From G963556115 sp963675945 (GTDB taxonomy: Bacteria > Planctomycetota > SZUA-567), in the NCBI GenBank assembly GCA_963675945.1, contig OY780932.1:2666001-2730000 (forward strand): a stretch of 64,000 nt of DNA, written 5' to 3'. The position numbers were made by a program, and so were the translations under genes. Under the pieces are notes generated by a model. The model made no database searches and had not been told where the DNA came from. It saw only the letters and a program-made list of their open reading frames with translations. Shown here piece by piece: positions 25,334 to 34,816 of the stretch; positions within the stretch are counted from its first letter, which is position 1, and each line of letters starts with the position of its first letter.

Positions 25334-27079
25334 TTATTCATCTAGTTGGGGCCCAGGGCGCCTGCCCATGGCTTGCATCGCATCAATCTTGAGGTAGGTT
25401 TTGGCGGGTAGGTCTGGGTTGATCTCAAGCTTAAACAGGGTAAGCCTGCCGGCATGTTCTGCTTCGCGCCGCGAGTGTTGACTCTGACTGATCTTTACTA
25501 CTTTGCCATAGCTTTGCAGATGCGTCTCTTGCGAGGAACGATCGATAAGATATATCGTAGTGCCGATATACTTCTTTTGCTGTAAATAACTCTCGTTATG
25601 AATAAGTACGGCAGTATCGGGTATGTAGAACATAACTCGGAAGAAATCCATGCCGCCGCGATGATTGGCATTATGCAGGAGTATTGCATCTTCAGGGATT
25701 TTGTCTTTGACCGCTTGTAAAAAGATAGTGTCGTCCAGAGTCTGGTCGGTATGGGTAGCAATGAAGGTGTAGCCAAACATGGCAATAACTAGGATTGCTC
25801 CGATAAATGCCGCAAATGAGATAGTACCTTGTTTGCGGGAGAATCCATAGAATAGCAGTGCGCTACAGATAATGATGCCGATTATCAGAACTCCAACCCA
25901 GAATACGGAAGCGTGTAATTGTTTATGCAAAAACCATAGCGGTATGGTAAGGATCGCGGAGAGGATTATACCGACAAGCGGGCTCCTGAAGCGCTTGGGA
26001 ATACATAGAATCCACTCCCAGACCCAGCGTAGGGACAAAGCTGCATAAATGGCCCAAGCGCCGGTGATATGCAGCATATAATGGTGGTGTTTACTCTGCG
26101 AAAAAGTGAAAATAAGTAGGGGTAGGATGGCCCAGCAGAAGGTAAAACGGATGGCCGAGTAGCGCTCGGTAAATACCGGTTTGAAGCAGATTATTATGCC
26201 GATAAGACAGAAGACGGTCCAGGGAGCGGTTATCGCCGGCATCTCCCGCAAGTAGTAATACCACGGTTGCTGAAGATAGCCCTGATTCAGCCTGCCAAAT
26301 AGATCAGAATACCAGACATCTACGGCACCGTCGACCGTATAACCTACATATATTGCCCAGGAACTGGCGCAGATCAGAAAGATCAGCCAACCCCAGAGCC
26401 AGATATATCTGAGTATCTTCTTGAAATCAAGATTCCATAGCAGAAATCCGGCAATAGGGATACTGCTCATGACTGTACCGAAGATCAATCCTTTGGCCAT
26501 ATTGGTCAGACCGAGGGCGATAAAGAGCAGGAGTACCGGGAGCGGCCTCCAGCCAAAGAAGTTCAGACTTTCATGCTTGCGGCATTTATAATCTGGGCTG
26601 AACTCGAGAGTGACAAATAGATACATGATAAAATAGATAAGGGCACAGAGAAATATATCGTCCTCTGCGAGCCAGGAGTAGCTGAAGAATTCGAAGGAGG
26701 TGGCTTGTATAAAACCGGCCAGGATGCCTGTGGCGCTACCGAATAAACGGGTAGCAAGGTTAGCCAGGAGAATAACCGCCAGAATTCCCATAAGGGTTGG
26801 GGCGAGCCTTGCTTTCCAAGTTGTATCAATCTTACCGAAGGGAGCGGTTACTGCGGCCATAATCCAGTGCGGGAGAGGAGGACGCTCTACCCAGGGACGA
26901 TCCCCGCTGTGCGGAACTATCCAGTCGCTGCTGGCTACCATTTCGTTGGTAGTCTGAGGAAGACGGGCTTCGTGCATGGTAAGTGGTCGCCCGCCGACCA
27001 GTGAATAACCGAAGAGGATTACGCAATAGAGAATCAATAAGATATAATGTCTAGTATACAAGGAAGAAGTGTGCGCCAT
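25334..27079 (-). CDS. ArnT-like membrane glycosyltransferase (GT83/PMT superfamily)
   Basis: 581 residues with about 11-12 membrane helices and a C-terminal soluble part, the layout of undecaprenyl- or dolichyl-phosphate-sugar transferases. The first periplasmic loop holds HEARLPQTTNEM and RPWVERPPLPHW, matching the conserved DEAR-type acidic loop and RPPLPxW of ArnT relatives (His-Glu-Ala-Arg here). Such enzymes move a sugar from a polyprenyl-phosphate carrier onto lipid A or other acceptors at the outer face of the inner membrane. Donor and acceptor here are unknown. GGGGAATT precedes the ATG. Confidence 0.85.
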   Translation of the reverse strand: MAHTSSLYTRHYILLILYCVILFGYSLVGGRPLTMHEARLPQTTNEMVASSDWIVPHSGDRPWVERPPLPHWIMAAVTAPFGKIDTTWKARLAPTLMGILAVILLANLATRLFGSATGILAGFIQATSFEFFSYSWLAEDDIFLCALIYFIMYLFVTLEFSPDYKCRKHESLNFFGWRPLPVLLLFIALGLTNMAKGLIFGTVMSSIPIAGFLLWNLDFKKILRYIWLWGWLIFLICASSWAIYVGYTVDGAVDVWYSDLFGRLNQGYLQQPWYYYLREMPAITAPWTVFCLIGIIICFKPVFTERYSAIRFTFCWAILPLLIFTFSQSKHHHYMLHITGAWAIYAALSLRWVWEWILCIPKRFRSPLVGIILSAILTIPLWFLHKQLHASVFWVGVLIIGIIICSALLFYGFSRKQGTISFAAFIGAILVIAMFGYTFIATHTDQTLDDTIFLQAVKDKIPEDAILLHNANHRGGMDFFRVMFYIPDTAVLIHNESYLQQKKYIGTTIYLIDRSSQETHLQSYGKVVKISQSQHSRREAEHAGRLTLFKLEINPDLPAKTYLKIDAMQAMGRRPGPQLDE

Positions 27080-27172
27080 TTAATTCCCCAGATTAGGTAG
27101 AAGTCACTAACAAAGAAATAATTATTATACTTTTCCTTGAGAAAATATCAAGTATTCTCTTATTACCGTCGG

Positions 27173-27574
27173 TTATTGATCGAGACTGAATGCGTTACGG
27201 ATGTGTTTGATCTCAGGGGTGCCGGATTTAGGCAGTATTATTGCTATAATGTCGGCTCGGAAGGAGTAATCTTGGTAGGAATGTTTGTGCAGGAAGTACT
27301 TGGCGGCTCGGGATATGCGCCGCTGCTTCGAAGGCGTTACTGCTTCTTCGGGTAGTCCATAATCGGCAGAGCTTCGGGTCTTGACCTCGATGAAATTGAT
27401 AAGCTGGTCATTACGGGCAATTATGTCAATTTCACCCTGCTTGCAGGTGAAATTGGTAGCCAGTATGGTGTACCCCGCAGCCTCTAAAAAATTTTCGGCA
27501 ATACCCTCTCCTATATCGCCGAAAGCTTTATTTGATCTAGTGAATAGCCGTTGTATAATCTTTGTAAGTGCCAT
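27173..27574 (-). CDS. yraN: YraN/UPF0102 family endonuclease-fold protein
   Basis: 133 residues. The family signature is complete: GEGIAENFLEAAGYTILATNF, GEIDIIARNDQLINFIEVKTRSS (a PD-(D/E)XK-like core with E..D..EVK) and the downstream KQRRISRAAKYFL. It is a widespread protein of unresolved role, thought to process DNA. The ATG at 27574 begins the conserved part; an in-frame TTG at 27601 overlapping the previous stop codon could be used for coupling. Its 20-bp distance to the upstream REC-like gene suggests one transcript. Confidence 0.88.
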   Translation of the reverse strand: MALTKIIQRLFTRSNKAFGDIGEGIAENFLEAAGYTILATNFTCKQGEIDIIARNDQLINFIEVKTRSSADYGLPEEAVTPSKQRRISRAAKYFLHKHSYQDYSFRADIIAIILPKSGTPEIKHIRNAFSLDQ

Positions 27575-27593
27575 ATGTAAATAAAATTTGCAG

Positions 27594-27971
27594 TTAGGCA
27601 ATTGCTATCGACGAAGTACTGGCAAGAATTTCGATCTGGTTGATTGCCTTGATTAAGTCTTTGCTGCCAAAAGGTTTTTTGAGAACTAGAATGTGTTCGG
27701 AGCTCTTTGTGGCACAACTTTGAGGGATAATCTGAAGTGCCGGACAGGTAAGATTTCCTGATTTTTGCATATTTTCAACTTCGAGGGCAAATTCAGTCTC
27801 ATTTTTGGAGTCTTCAAAGATGACAGTAAAGCATTCATGGTTATCGCTTAAGAAAGAAGATCGCAGCTTGGAATTGCTGTCAACAATTATCGAATCGTAT
27901 GTACTGGAAAGAACTATGGCTAGCTTTTGGCTTTGATGCCGATCTTTCATAGCTATGATAATCTTCTTCAT
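27594..27971 (-). CDS. Degenerate receiver-like (REC fold) protein
   Basis: 125 residues. It starts MKKIIIAMKDRHQSQKLAIVLSS and ends with LVLKKPFGSKDLIKAINQIEIL, which fits the first strand/helix and the K-P-F...L...I finish of a response-regulator receiver domain. The acidic pair after the first strand is replaced by MKD, and the phospho-acceptor position reads IFEDS in a poorly fitting context, so phosphorylation is doubtful. AGGAAAT precedes the ATG. It is co-directional and close to yraN. The assignment rests on pattern only. Confidence 0.5.
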   Translation of the reverse strand: MKKIIIAMKDRHQSQKLAIVLSSTYDSIIVDSNSKLRSSFLSDNHECFTVIFEDSKNETEFALEVENMQKSGNLTCPALQIIPQSCATKSSEHILVLKKPFGSKDLIKAINQIEILASTSSIAIA

Positions 27972-28301
27972 GGTGATTTCCTTTACTTAAATACTACTTA
28001 AAAATAGACTTTAAATAATATACACCTGTATGTGTTGCGTATTATACAAATATTAGAAATGAATTAGAGATAGCATTAATCACTTATGAAAAATAATGAT
28101 AAAATTTAAAAACGTTTTGTATCTGTATTTTACAACAAGATTGTCCTTAAGCAAATAATAAATCGATAAAACATATTCGTCGTAGAGAATATCCTCAAAA
28201 AAAGAATCTGAGATTTTGAACGGTAATATCACTTAATTATTGTGTTGTCAAGAGGTTATAAGATCTGCGGTTGATTTAAGCAAGTGCTTAATATTATTGT
28301 G
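27972..28301. other. AT-rich intergenic region
   Basis: No gene or RNA is evident. TTAAGCA/TGCTTAA (28276-28291) just past the rnr stop codon forms a short weak hairpin and is not a convincing terminator. The rest presumably contains the promoter for the REC-like/yraN pair. Confidence 0.4.
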
Positions 28302-30506
28302 CTATTTATATATCTTGATTAGCCGCAGCTCGCAGCTTCTAGTGCTGAAATCTATTTTGGTCAGTTTGACTCGCACCATCTGACCAAGATGAAAACCACG
28401 GATCTCTGCAACTTTATTTTTTTTCTGGTTGGGGACTACTTCACGGGTGGTGTAGCCTAGATTCTCAACCATCCGACGGGGGATAAGGCTCTCTACAAAG
28501 TAGTCTTTTATTTCGACAAAGATGCCGAATTTACGGATCCCGGTGACAATCGCATCGAATTCTTTCTCTGGGCTCTTGTTGAGAAGCTCAAGTTTGCGGA
28601 AATCCTTGACCCCTTCCTCTATCTTCATGGCTCGACGTTCCATACTTGAGGTATGGTTACCCAGCAGGGCTAATTCTTTTGGATTGAACTCAAAGTGGCG
28701 GTGGGACTTCTGCGGTATCTTGTTTGCGTTGGGATCGAATACTTTGTCGAGCATCTGATGTAGGTAGAGATCTGGGTAACGTCGTATCGGTGAGGTGAAG
28801 TGTAGATAATGCGGGAAGTTCAGGGCAAAGTGACCTATGCTCGAACTTGAACCGTATACAGCCTGTTGAAAGCTCTTGAGAATTGCTAGGTTGATCGAGT
28901 GTTCTTCCGGTTTGCCTTTGACCGCATCAATAATCGCCTGCAGCCTTTCCCGGCGCAGTGGAGCCTTGAAGGGATAGCCGGAACTGGTGAGAAACTCTGC
29001 AAGCTCTTCCTGTGCCTCTTCCTTGGGGGCTTCGTGGATACGGTGCAGCACAGGCAGGCCGTTTTCGTGGCACCAGCGGGCGACGCAGGTATTGGCTGCA
29101 AGCATAAATTCTTCTACCAACTGGTGTGAGAAATCATGCTCAACCTCTTCCATGCCTTCAACCTCATCATTCTCGTTGAAGAGAATTATATATTCGGCCA
29201 TATTGAGCTCTATACTCCCGTTCTCAAGCCTTTTCTCACGCAAAATCTTGGCCAGGGTATGCAACTGTTCCAGTGCTTTGAGGATAGGTTTATCAGAAAA
29301 CTCCTCAGCCGCACCCAGGTCACTGAGCAGGCGCTTTACCTCAGGGTAGGTCATGCGTCTGGTGCTGCAGATGACACTACGGTGCAGTTTGTAACCAAGC
29401 ATCTTGCCTTCGGGAGTATAGTCGATGAAGACAGATTTGGTAAATCTTTCTTCATTCGGTCTGAGTGAGCAGAGATCATTTGACAGTTCTTCCGGAAGCA
29501 TTGGTATTACGCGCCCAGGAAGGTAGATGCTGGTCGAACGTTCCTGAGCTTCTAAGTCAATTATACTGCCAGGGGTTACAAAATGCGAGACATCGGCAAT
29601 ATGTACGCCGACACGGTAATTACCCTCAGCAGTAACCTCGATAGACAATGCATCGTCAAAGTCACGGGCAGTCTCAGGATCGATGGTTAGGGTGATGCTA
29701 GCGGTAAGATCAAGGCGGTTGCTCTTATCTTTGAAGGGATCGGAGTCACCCATGCGGTAGACCTCGTCTTTGAGCTCGTCGCTGAATTCTTCCGGGGCAT
29801 TAAAGCTCGCCAGTATCGCGGCGATTTCAGTGTCTGGGGCTCCGGCAGGGCCGAGGATTTCGACGACCTTTCCTTTGGGGTCGTTGATGTTGTCCGGGAA
29901 GACCGTTGTCTGGAGAATTACCTTGGTATCTGGTTTGAGTGCTTCTGGAACCTCTTCAAGAATATAGGTATACGGATTTCTAATATCTTCAGCCTCGGCT
30001 GTAAGATCGCCTCTGATTATTGCCACAAAGCGGGCAGAGGCTCTCTCTATAACCTTTTGTACGGTTCCGTAGTGTCTGTAACCCTTGCCTTTGGGAGAAT
30101 CAATAGATACCAGAACCTTGTCACCGTCCAGAGCATTGAGCAGGTTCTCTTCACCAATAAAGATATCGTCTTTACTGCTGTCATCGGGTATAAGGAAGCC
30201 GCAGCCGCTACGGGTGATGCGCAGCGTACCACTGATATGTTCGCCAAATTCGGGGAGTACCCAGCGGTTACCGCGTACCTTCATTGCTTTATGCCGGTGT
30301 TTGAGATCTTTTAGCGCCTCTCTGAAGAGCTTTATGGTTCCTTTGGGGATACCGAGGTTACGCGCGAGTTCCTTGGTGGGGAGGGGCTGGTATTCGCTTG
30401 AACTGAGATAGAAGAGTATTGCCTCTTGATATTCAGCGATTAACTGGTCGCGGGTATTCAACTCTGGGTTATGTTCTGTTGACTCGGTATTCAAAATTTG
30501 CTCCAT
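28302..30506 (-). CDS. rnr: Ribonuclease R
   Basis: 734 residues of the RNase II/R exoribonuclease family. In order: an N-terminal winged-helix (about 15-75), cold-shock OB domains (about 85-225), the RNB catalytic domain with TIDPETARDFDDALS (about 268; the aspartates bind Mg2+) and HFTSPIRRYPDL, and a C-terminal S1 domain (about 650-730). The winged helix and length favour RNase R over RNase II. It degrades structured RNA 3' to 5'. The C-terminus lacks the lysine-rich tail of the E. coli enzyme. It starts 5 bp after proB ends, so the two share a transcript. The ribosome binding site is weak. Confidence 0.94.
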   Translation of the reverse strand: MEQILNTESTEHNPELNTRDQLIAEYQEAILFYLSSSEYQPLPTKELARNLGIPKGTIKLFREALKDLKHRHKAMKVRGNRWVLPEFGEHISGTLRITRSGCGFLIPDDSSKDDIFIGEENLLNALDGDKVLVSIDSPKGKGYRHYGTVQKVIERASARFVAIIRGDLTAEAEDIRNPYTYILEEVPEALKPDTKVILQTTVFPDNINDPKGKVVEILGPAGAPDTEIAAILASFNAPEEFSDELKDEVYRMGDSDPFKDKSNRLDLTASITLTIDPETARDFDDALSIEVTAEGNYRVGVHIADVSHFVTPGSIIDLEAQERSTSIYLPGRVIPMLPEELSNDLCSLRPNEERFTKSVFIDYTPEGKMLGYKLHRSVICSTRRMTYPEVKRLLSDLGAAEEFSDKPILKALEQLHTLAKILREKRLENGSIELNMAEYIILFNENDEVEGMEEVEHDFSHQLVEEFMLAANTCVARWCHENGLPVLHRIHEAPKEEAQEELAEFLTSSGYPFKAPLRRERLQAIIDAVKGKPEEHSINLAILKSFQQAVYGSSSSIGHFALNFPHYLHFTSPIRRYPDLYLHQMLDKVFDPNANKIPQKSHRHFEFNPKELALLGNHTSSMERRAMKIEEGVKDFRKLELLNKSPEKEFDAIVTGIRKFGIFVEIKDYFVESLIPRRMVENLGYTTREVVPNQKKNKVAEIRGFHLGQMVRVKLTKIDFSTRSCELRLIKIYK

Positions 30507-30511
30507 TTCTT

Positions 30512-31645
30512 TTAGAGTATGACAAGGTTGTCTTTATGGATAAAGGTTTTGAAACTTGTGCGTTCCAGGATCGTTTCAATTTCGCTGCTGTTCTTGCCGA
30601 TTATCTTGCGGGCATCTTCTGAGGAGTAGTTACTGATGCCCCGGGCAAGCTCGATACCATCTTGATTGTCAATGCTAATGGTGTCTCCTTCGGCAAAATC
30701 GCTTACTACCTGGGTTATGCCTACGGGCAGAAGGCTCTTTTTGCGCTTGATCAGGGCCTCTTCAGCACCGCTGTCGATTATTACCCGTCCGTTGGACGGA
30801 CGAGAAAAGGCTATCCATTGCCGTTTTAGGCTGGTTTTTTTTTCGCGGGGAGCAAAGAAGGTTCCCACTTCTTCGCCCCGAAGAATGCGGCTGATTATCC
30901 CTTTTATATGCCCGTCGGCAATGACCAGCGGGATAGAGCCGCTAACGGCTCCAAGTGCGGCGCCGAGTTTGCTCGACATACCGCCGCTGCCGACCCCACT
31001 GCTGGAACCGCAGGCTCCTTTGAAGTGGTCGCGGGTGATCTCGGCGACATGTTTGATAAGATTTGCGCCTTCAACCGAGGGCGGACGGTCATAAAGTCCC
31101 GGTACATCGGAGAGAATGATAATTGCGTCGGCATCGACCAGTTGCGCTATTGATACCGCTAGGGCGTCATTATCACCCATCTTGAGCTGTAGCTGTTGGG
31201 TCGCGACAGTGTCATTCTCATTTACTATGGGAATTGTCCGGAAGTTTATTAATTCTCGGAGGGTATTACGACTGTTGAGAAAACGCTGGCGGTGCTTGAG
31301 ACCGTCTACGGTAAGCAGAATTTGCGCCGGACAGATGTTATACGCGCGGAAGAGGTCTTTGTATAGCTGTATAAGTGTACTCTGTCCTACTGCCGCCGCC
31401 GCTTGGAGTTCTGCAAGGGTTGTAGGACGGCTATCTAGTCCGAGTTCGACACAGCCGGCGGCAACGGCTCCGGAGGAGACCAGGACTATATCCCGTCCCC
31501 AGTTATGTTCTGAGGCGATACTGTCTACTAAATTCTGCATAAAATCGAGTTTGATACCTTTGCCGTTAAGATTTGCCAGGAGGCTGGAGCCTACCTTGAT
31601 GACAACTCTCTTGGCAGTTTGAAGAAGACTTCGGTTTGGTTTCAT
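30512..31645 (-). CDS. proB: Glutamate 5-kinase
   Basis: 377 residues that phosphorylate glutamate as the first step of proline synthesis. Seen: the amino-acid-kinase start RVVIKVGSSLL, SSGAVAAG (about 58), NENDTVA (about 142), MGDNDALA, IILSDVPGLY, and GTGGMSSKL-like GSGGMSSKLGAA. A C-terminal PUA domain (about 285-365) is present as in the long ProB form. proA is not adjacent. It is followed directly by rnr, an uncommon pairing. Confidence 0.95.
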   Translation of the reverse strand: MKPNRSLLQTAKRVVIKVGSSLLANLNGKGIKLDFMQNLVDSIASEHNWGRDIVLVSSGAVAAGCVELGLDSRPTTLAELQAAAAVGQSTLIQLYKDLFRAYNICPAQILLTVDGLKHRQRFLNSRNTLRELINFRTIPIVNENDTVATQQLQLKMGDNDALAVSIAQLVDADAIIILSDVPGLYDRPPSVEGANLIKHVAEITRDHFKGACGSSSGVGSGGMSSKLGAALGAVSGSIPLVIADGHIKGIISRILRGEEVGTFFAPREKKTSLKRQWIAFSRPSNGRVIIDSGAEEALIKRKKSLLPVGITQVVSDFAEGDTISIDNQDGIELARGISNYSSEDARKIIGKNSSEIETILERTSFKTFIHKDNLVIL

Positions 31646-31711
31646 ATACTGGCTGACCTTGAATTAATGGAAAAAAATCTGTACTGCTTCTGAGCGGAGC
31701 GCATCTGCTGC

Positions 31712-32068
31712 TCAGTGACCTTGGCGTAGTGAATTCCTGCTGGCGTCACGGTATTCTTTCTTCACTGCAATCTTGGTTATAACCCAGCTCATGGCAATGC
31801 CGAGAAGCAAGGTGGAGAACATGTTAATTATGAAGAGTTCAATACCTGAGCGGGCTGTTAAGAAGAATGTACTCAAAAAGAAATAGAGCGAGAAGAAAAG
31901 CTCATATTCGGCGGCTCCTGTACCGTCTGGATTAACCTGCCCCAGAAGGAAAATTGGGCCGGCAATTGCAATAATATAAGCCCAAATTACAGTTATAATA
32001 TAAAAAAATATCTTTTCTTGTGACATTACAATCCAATCTAGATGAGTTGATATATCCAGATAAGCCAT
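31712..32068 (-). CDS. Small integral membrane protein
   Basis: 118 residues with about three hydrophobic helices (about 20-43, 57-75, 80-102) and a basic C-terminus (KKEYRDASRNSLRQGH). Not recognised. An in-frame ATG at 32026 with GGATT upstream may be the true start, giving 104 residues and placing the first helix near the N-terminus. It lies between kdsB and proB on the same strand. Confidence 0.55.
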   Translation of the reverse strand: MAYLDISTHLDWIVMSQEKIFFYIITVIWAYIIAIAGPIFLLGQVNPDGTGAAEYELFFSLYFFLSTFFLTARSGIELFIINMFSTLLLGIAMSWVITKIAVKKEYRDASRNSLRQGH

Positions 32069-32107
32069 TATATACTTGTACGGGTTTGACGCAAGTTTTT
32101 TTGTTAT

Positions 32108-32890
32108 TCAGGATTTTATTGGTTTGAGGCGTTCTAGAAAATTTTGGTAGTCAGCCTGAGTATCAATCCCCTTGGGTAGGGGGTGAGCGAGGACCTGTAC
32201 GGCAATGGGGATGGCATTCTCCAAGGCTCGCAACTGCTCTAACCGTTCGCTCTTCTCCAGCGGGGTCTGCTCAAGTTCGACAAAGCGTTTGAGGGTTTCT
32301 GGCTTGTAGGCATAAATACCAATATGTCCTAGCGCTTTAGCCGGTATACCTTCCGGGAGATTGCGGGAGTACGGGATAGGAGCCCGCGAGAAGTATAAGG
32401 CTCTGTTCTGGCGGTTTAAAACTACTTTTACCAGATTGGGATTACAGATATTGGCGGTGTCGGTGAGCGGATAGGCCAGCGTCGCCATCTGAAAGTCCTC
32501 GACTGTAGTGATGAAGCGGGCGAATTCCGTGACTGTTGCGACCGGGATTTCGGGTTCATCCCCCTGGATATTGATGATGCTGTCGGCGGCGATACCGGCG
32601 ACTTGTACCGCTTCGGCAATGCGATCGGAACCGCATTGATGGTTGATATCGGTCATAACCGCGCAAATGCGGTCGGGATATTCCTGGGTCAGAGGAGCTA
32701 GGGCGGTAATGATTTCCTGATCGTCTGCAGCAATGGTTATTCCCGAAAAGAGTTCGGGAGAGGAGTCGATTATGCTCAGGGCGCGCCTGGCAGTATGGCA
32801 GATAAGTGGGGAGCCGCTGGCGCTGAGAAGTAGCTTGCGAGGGAGTCGGCTCGACTCAAGTCTGGCGGGAATAACGATATGAAATTTCAT
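32108..32890 (-). CDS. kdsB: 3-deoxy-manno-octulosonate cytidylyltransferase
   Basis: 260 residues. Activates KDO with CTP to CMP-KDO for lipopolysaccharide inner core synthesis, in the cytosol. The N-terminus IVIPARLESSRLPRKLL is the nucleotidyltransferase signature, and NIQGDEPEI, HIGIYAY and the LEQLRALENA end are KdsB hallmarks. AGGAGAAAG precedes the ATG. The start codon overlaps the upstream DUF3108 gene's stop (ATGA). Its presence shows that the organism makes KDO-containing LPS. Confidence 0.95.
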   Translation of the reverse strand: MKFHIVIPARLESSRLPRKLLLSASGSPLICHTARRALSIIDSSPELFSGITIAADDQEIITALAPLTQEYPDRICAVMTDINHQCGSDRIAEAVQVAGIAADSIINIQGDEPEIPVATVTEFARFITTVEDFQMATLAYPLTDTANICNPNLVKVVLNRQNRALYFSRAPIPYSRNLPEGIPAKALGHIGIYAYKPETLKRFVELEQTPLEKSERLEQLRALENAIPIAVQVLAHPLPKGIDTQADYQNFLERLKPIKS

Positions 32891-33792
32891 CTTTCTCCTT
32901 TATTTGTAGGTTTTGTCGCGTAGCGTTCTAACGCGGCTAGGTTATGGGTACGCAGAACCGCACTGGCTAAACCGATGGGGGATTCAGCTTCGGCTCTGAG
33001 GATAATTCTAGTGTTCTTCTCTATCCAGATTCTGGCATCTCCCTCTATCTTGATTAGGTTTTGGTTGCTGTCATAGGTAGATGCTTCCGGTTTGATGACC
33101 AGAGAGTCAAAGACCCCAAGATCGGGTATGGTTATCTTCTCTTCGTTTATCAGAGTAAGGGTTATGATACCCGTTCCGAAACGGTCGCTGATAAGTATGG
33201 ATTTTTTCATGCCGATTTTAGAAAAATCCAGTCCGCGTATCAGCCAGGCTATGGTCAGAGGGTCGGAGAGGAAGCCGGGGATGCTCTGGGCAGGAAGTTT
33301 CTCAACGCTGTTATTGCGAATAAGTGAGATTATTATCTCCGGAGAGATTTCGCCCAGGGCGTTCTTGTGCTCGTAGCAGTAATCTACCCGGTCATTGGCC
33401 TGATAGTTCTGTTCCTTGATCTTGCGGGTAAAGATCCGGCTATATCCGGTAGTAATCTCGGCATAGCTATGCAGGGTGTTTTTAACCGGATAGAAGGTCG
33501 AGACAAAGTCATTGGTCTGGATAGTTGCCTCAAAGAGGTAGAGCTCGGTTGAATCAATTTTTTTTGGGGTATTCCAAACCTTTGTTCTGATACTGCCTGC
33601 GGGAAAACCTGCCCAACTGGCAACATAAGTAAGTGCTTCTCCAGGAGTAACGAATTTTGAAAGATCAAGAGGTGGGTTGTTCCGCAGTGGGGTCGGTCCT
33701 TGCAGTTCTTTTGCAGGAAGGCTGCTGCCGGCACCACTCAGGAGCAGGTAGAGAATCAGGAGCAATACTATTCTATGGATGACCTTGTACAC
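32887..33792 (-). CDS. DUF3108 family exported protein
   Basis: 301 residues. A signal peptide (about 1-26, IVLLLILYLLLSGAGSSLPA) is followed by a beta-rich domain of the DUF3108 type (FVTPGEALTYVASWAGFPAGSIRTKVW; later RIFTRKIKEQNYQANDRVDY). Members are periplasmic or outer-membrane-associated and lack a defined function. The stop codon overlaps the kdsB start by 4 bp, so translation is likely coupled and a cell-envelope role is plausible. The C-terminal part reads as further strands with AEAESPIGLASAVL. Confidence 0.75.
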   Translation of the reverse strand: MYKVIHRIVLLLILYLLLSGAGSSLPAKELQGPTPLRNNPPLDLSKFVTPGEALTYVASWAGFPAGSIRTKVWNTPKKIDSTELYLFEATIQTNDFVSTFYPVKNTLHSYAEITTGYSRIFTRKIKEQNYQANDRVDYCYEHKNALGEISPEIIISLIRNNSVEKLPAQSIPGFLSDPLTIAWLIRGLDFSKIGMKKSILISDRFGTGIITLTLINEEKITIPDLGVFDSLVIKPEASTYDSNQNLIKIEGDARIWIEKNTRIILRAEAESPIGLASAVLRTHNLAALERYATKPTNKGER

Positions 33793-34106
33793 CGGGATTC
33801 CAGTCTTGACTAAGAGGGTGAAAGAACAATAATAAGTATCCTACACGATTATTATACAGAGGCGGTAGTGTTGGAAAAGAAAAAAATGTTAGTTATTAAC
33901 GAGGTACTTGTAACTTTGGAGTTGTTGCTTTATGATTTGAAGTGTGGCGTCGGGAGGAAGTTGGTTTCTTTGGTGTTTTCCATCCAGCGTGGAAGCAGGT
34001 ATAAAACTTGGTTGCTTTTCAGCTTTGGTTTACTGTCGAGTATTTTTGTTCAGTTCGGGCATGCTGCGCAGTGATAAGTTGTTTGTTGCCGGTTATCAGG
34101 AGTGAT
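33793..34106. other. Intergenic region between divergent genes
   Basis: It separates DUF3108 and the M50 protease. A 68-codon reading frame (33868-34074, plus) has a hydrophobic C-terminal end but no ribosome binding site; I do not call it. No repeat or RNA is evident. Confidence 0.4.
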
Positions 34107-34790
34107 ATGTTTGATATAGATGCAGATAAGTTTATGTTGTTATTGCCAGCCTATTTGGTTTTTTTATTCTCTTTTGTGGTACATGAGTCGGCTCATGCGT
34201 GGGCATCATGCCGTTTGGGAGACGGTACTGCGCGGTATTATATCTCGTTGAATCCTCTGCCGCATATCAGGAGGACTCCTCTCGGTATGGTAGTTATTCC
34301 GCTCCTCACCTATTTTACTCTTGGTTGGCCGCTGGGGTTTGCCAGCGTGCCGGTGAATTATCTCTGGGCGCAGCAGCATCCGCGACGGTACGGGCTGGTA
34401 TCGCTTGCCGGCCCTGTCGCCAATGTTCTGCTGGCTACAGTTTTTACGCTTATTTACGGGATAACTCTGGTCGTCTTCAGGAAGACCGGAGCCGATATTA
34501 GCCCTGAAAATATGATCTTTGAGGTCTTTCGTCTGGCTATACAATTAAATATGGTGTTAGCTATATTTAATATCATACCTGTGCCACCGCTCGATGGTTC
34601 GGCTATAGCTTGCCTCTTTATTCCCAAGGGGTCTTTGCTGCCTTATCTGAAAGTTATCTGGAATCCGTCAATGGCTTTACCCGGGATGCTGATTGCCTAC
34701 TTCGCTTTTATCGGGTTGTTCAATACGGTCGGGGTGCCGTTATTGCTGCTGATGGATGGAATAATCAATCTGTTTGTTAAGTTTATCTGA
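34107..34790 (+). CDS. Site-2 protease family (M50) membrane metalloprotease
   Basis: 227 residues, all membrane. The zinc-binding HESAH (about residue 26-30) lies in the first helix, NPLPH follows near 52, and the third ligand motif NIIPVPPLDGS lies near 155. This is the compact S2P/FtsH-unrelated M50B form without a PDZ domain. It cleaves membrane proteins within the bilayer; the substrate is unknown. The ATG at 34107 has AGGAG 5 bp upstream; an upstream in-frame extension is rejected for lack of a start signal. The HAD hydrolase gene follows 26 bp later. Confidence 0.88.
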   Translation: MFDIDADKFMLLLPAYLVFLFSFVVHESAHAWASCRLGDGTARYYISLNPLPHIRRTPLGMVVIPLLTYFTLGWPLGFASVPVNYLWAQQHPRRYGLVSLAGPVANVLLATVFTLIYGITLVVFRKTGADISPENMIFEVFRLAIQLNMVLAIFNIIPVPPLDGSAIACLFIPKGSLLPYLKVIWNPSMALPGMLIAYFAFIGLFNTVGVPLLLLMDGIINLFVKFI

Positions 34791-34816
34791 AATACTTCTG
34801 ATAAGGAGGACTTATC

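Noticed and set aside
33868..34074. 68-codon ORF upstream of the M50 protease
   Set aside because: It lacks a ribosome binding site and family resemblance; it overlaps the probable promoter region of the protease gene.
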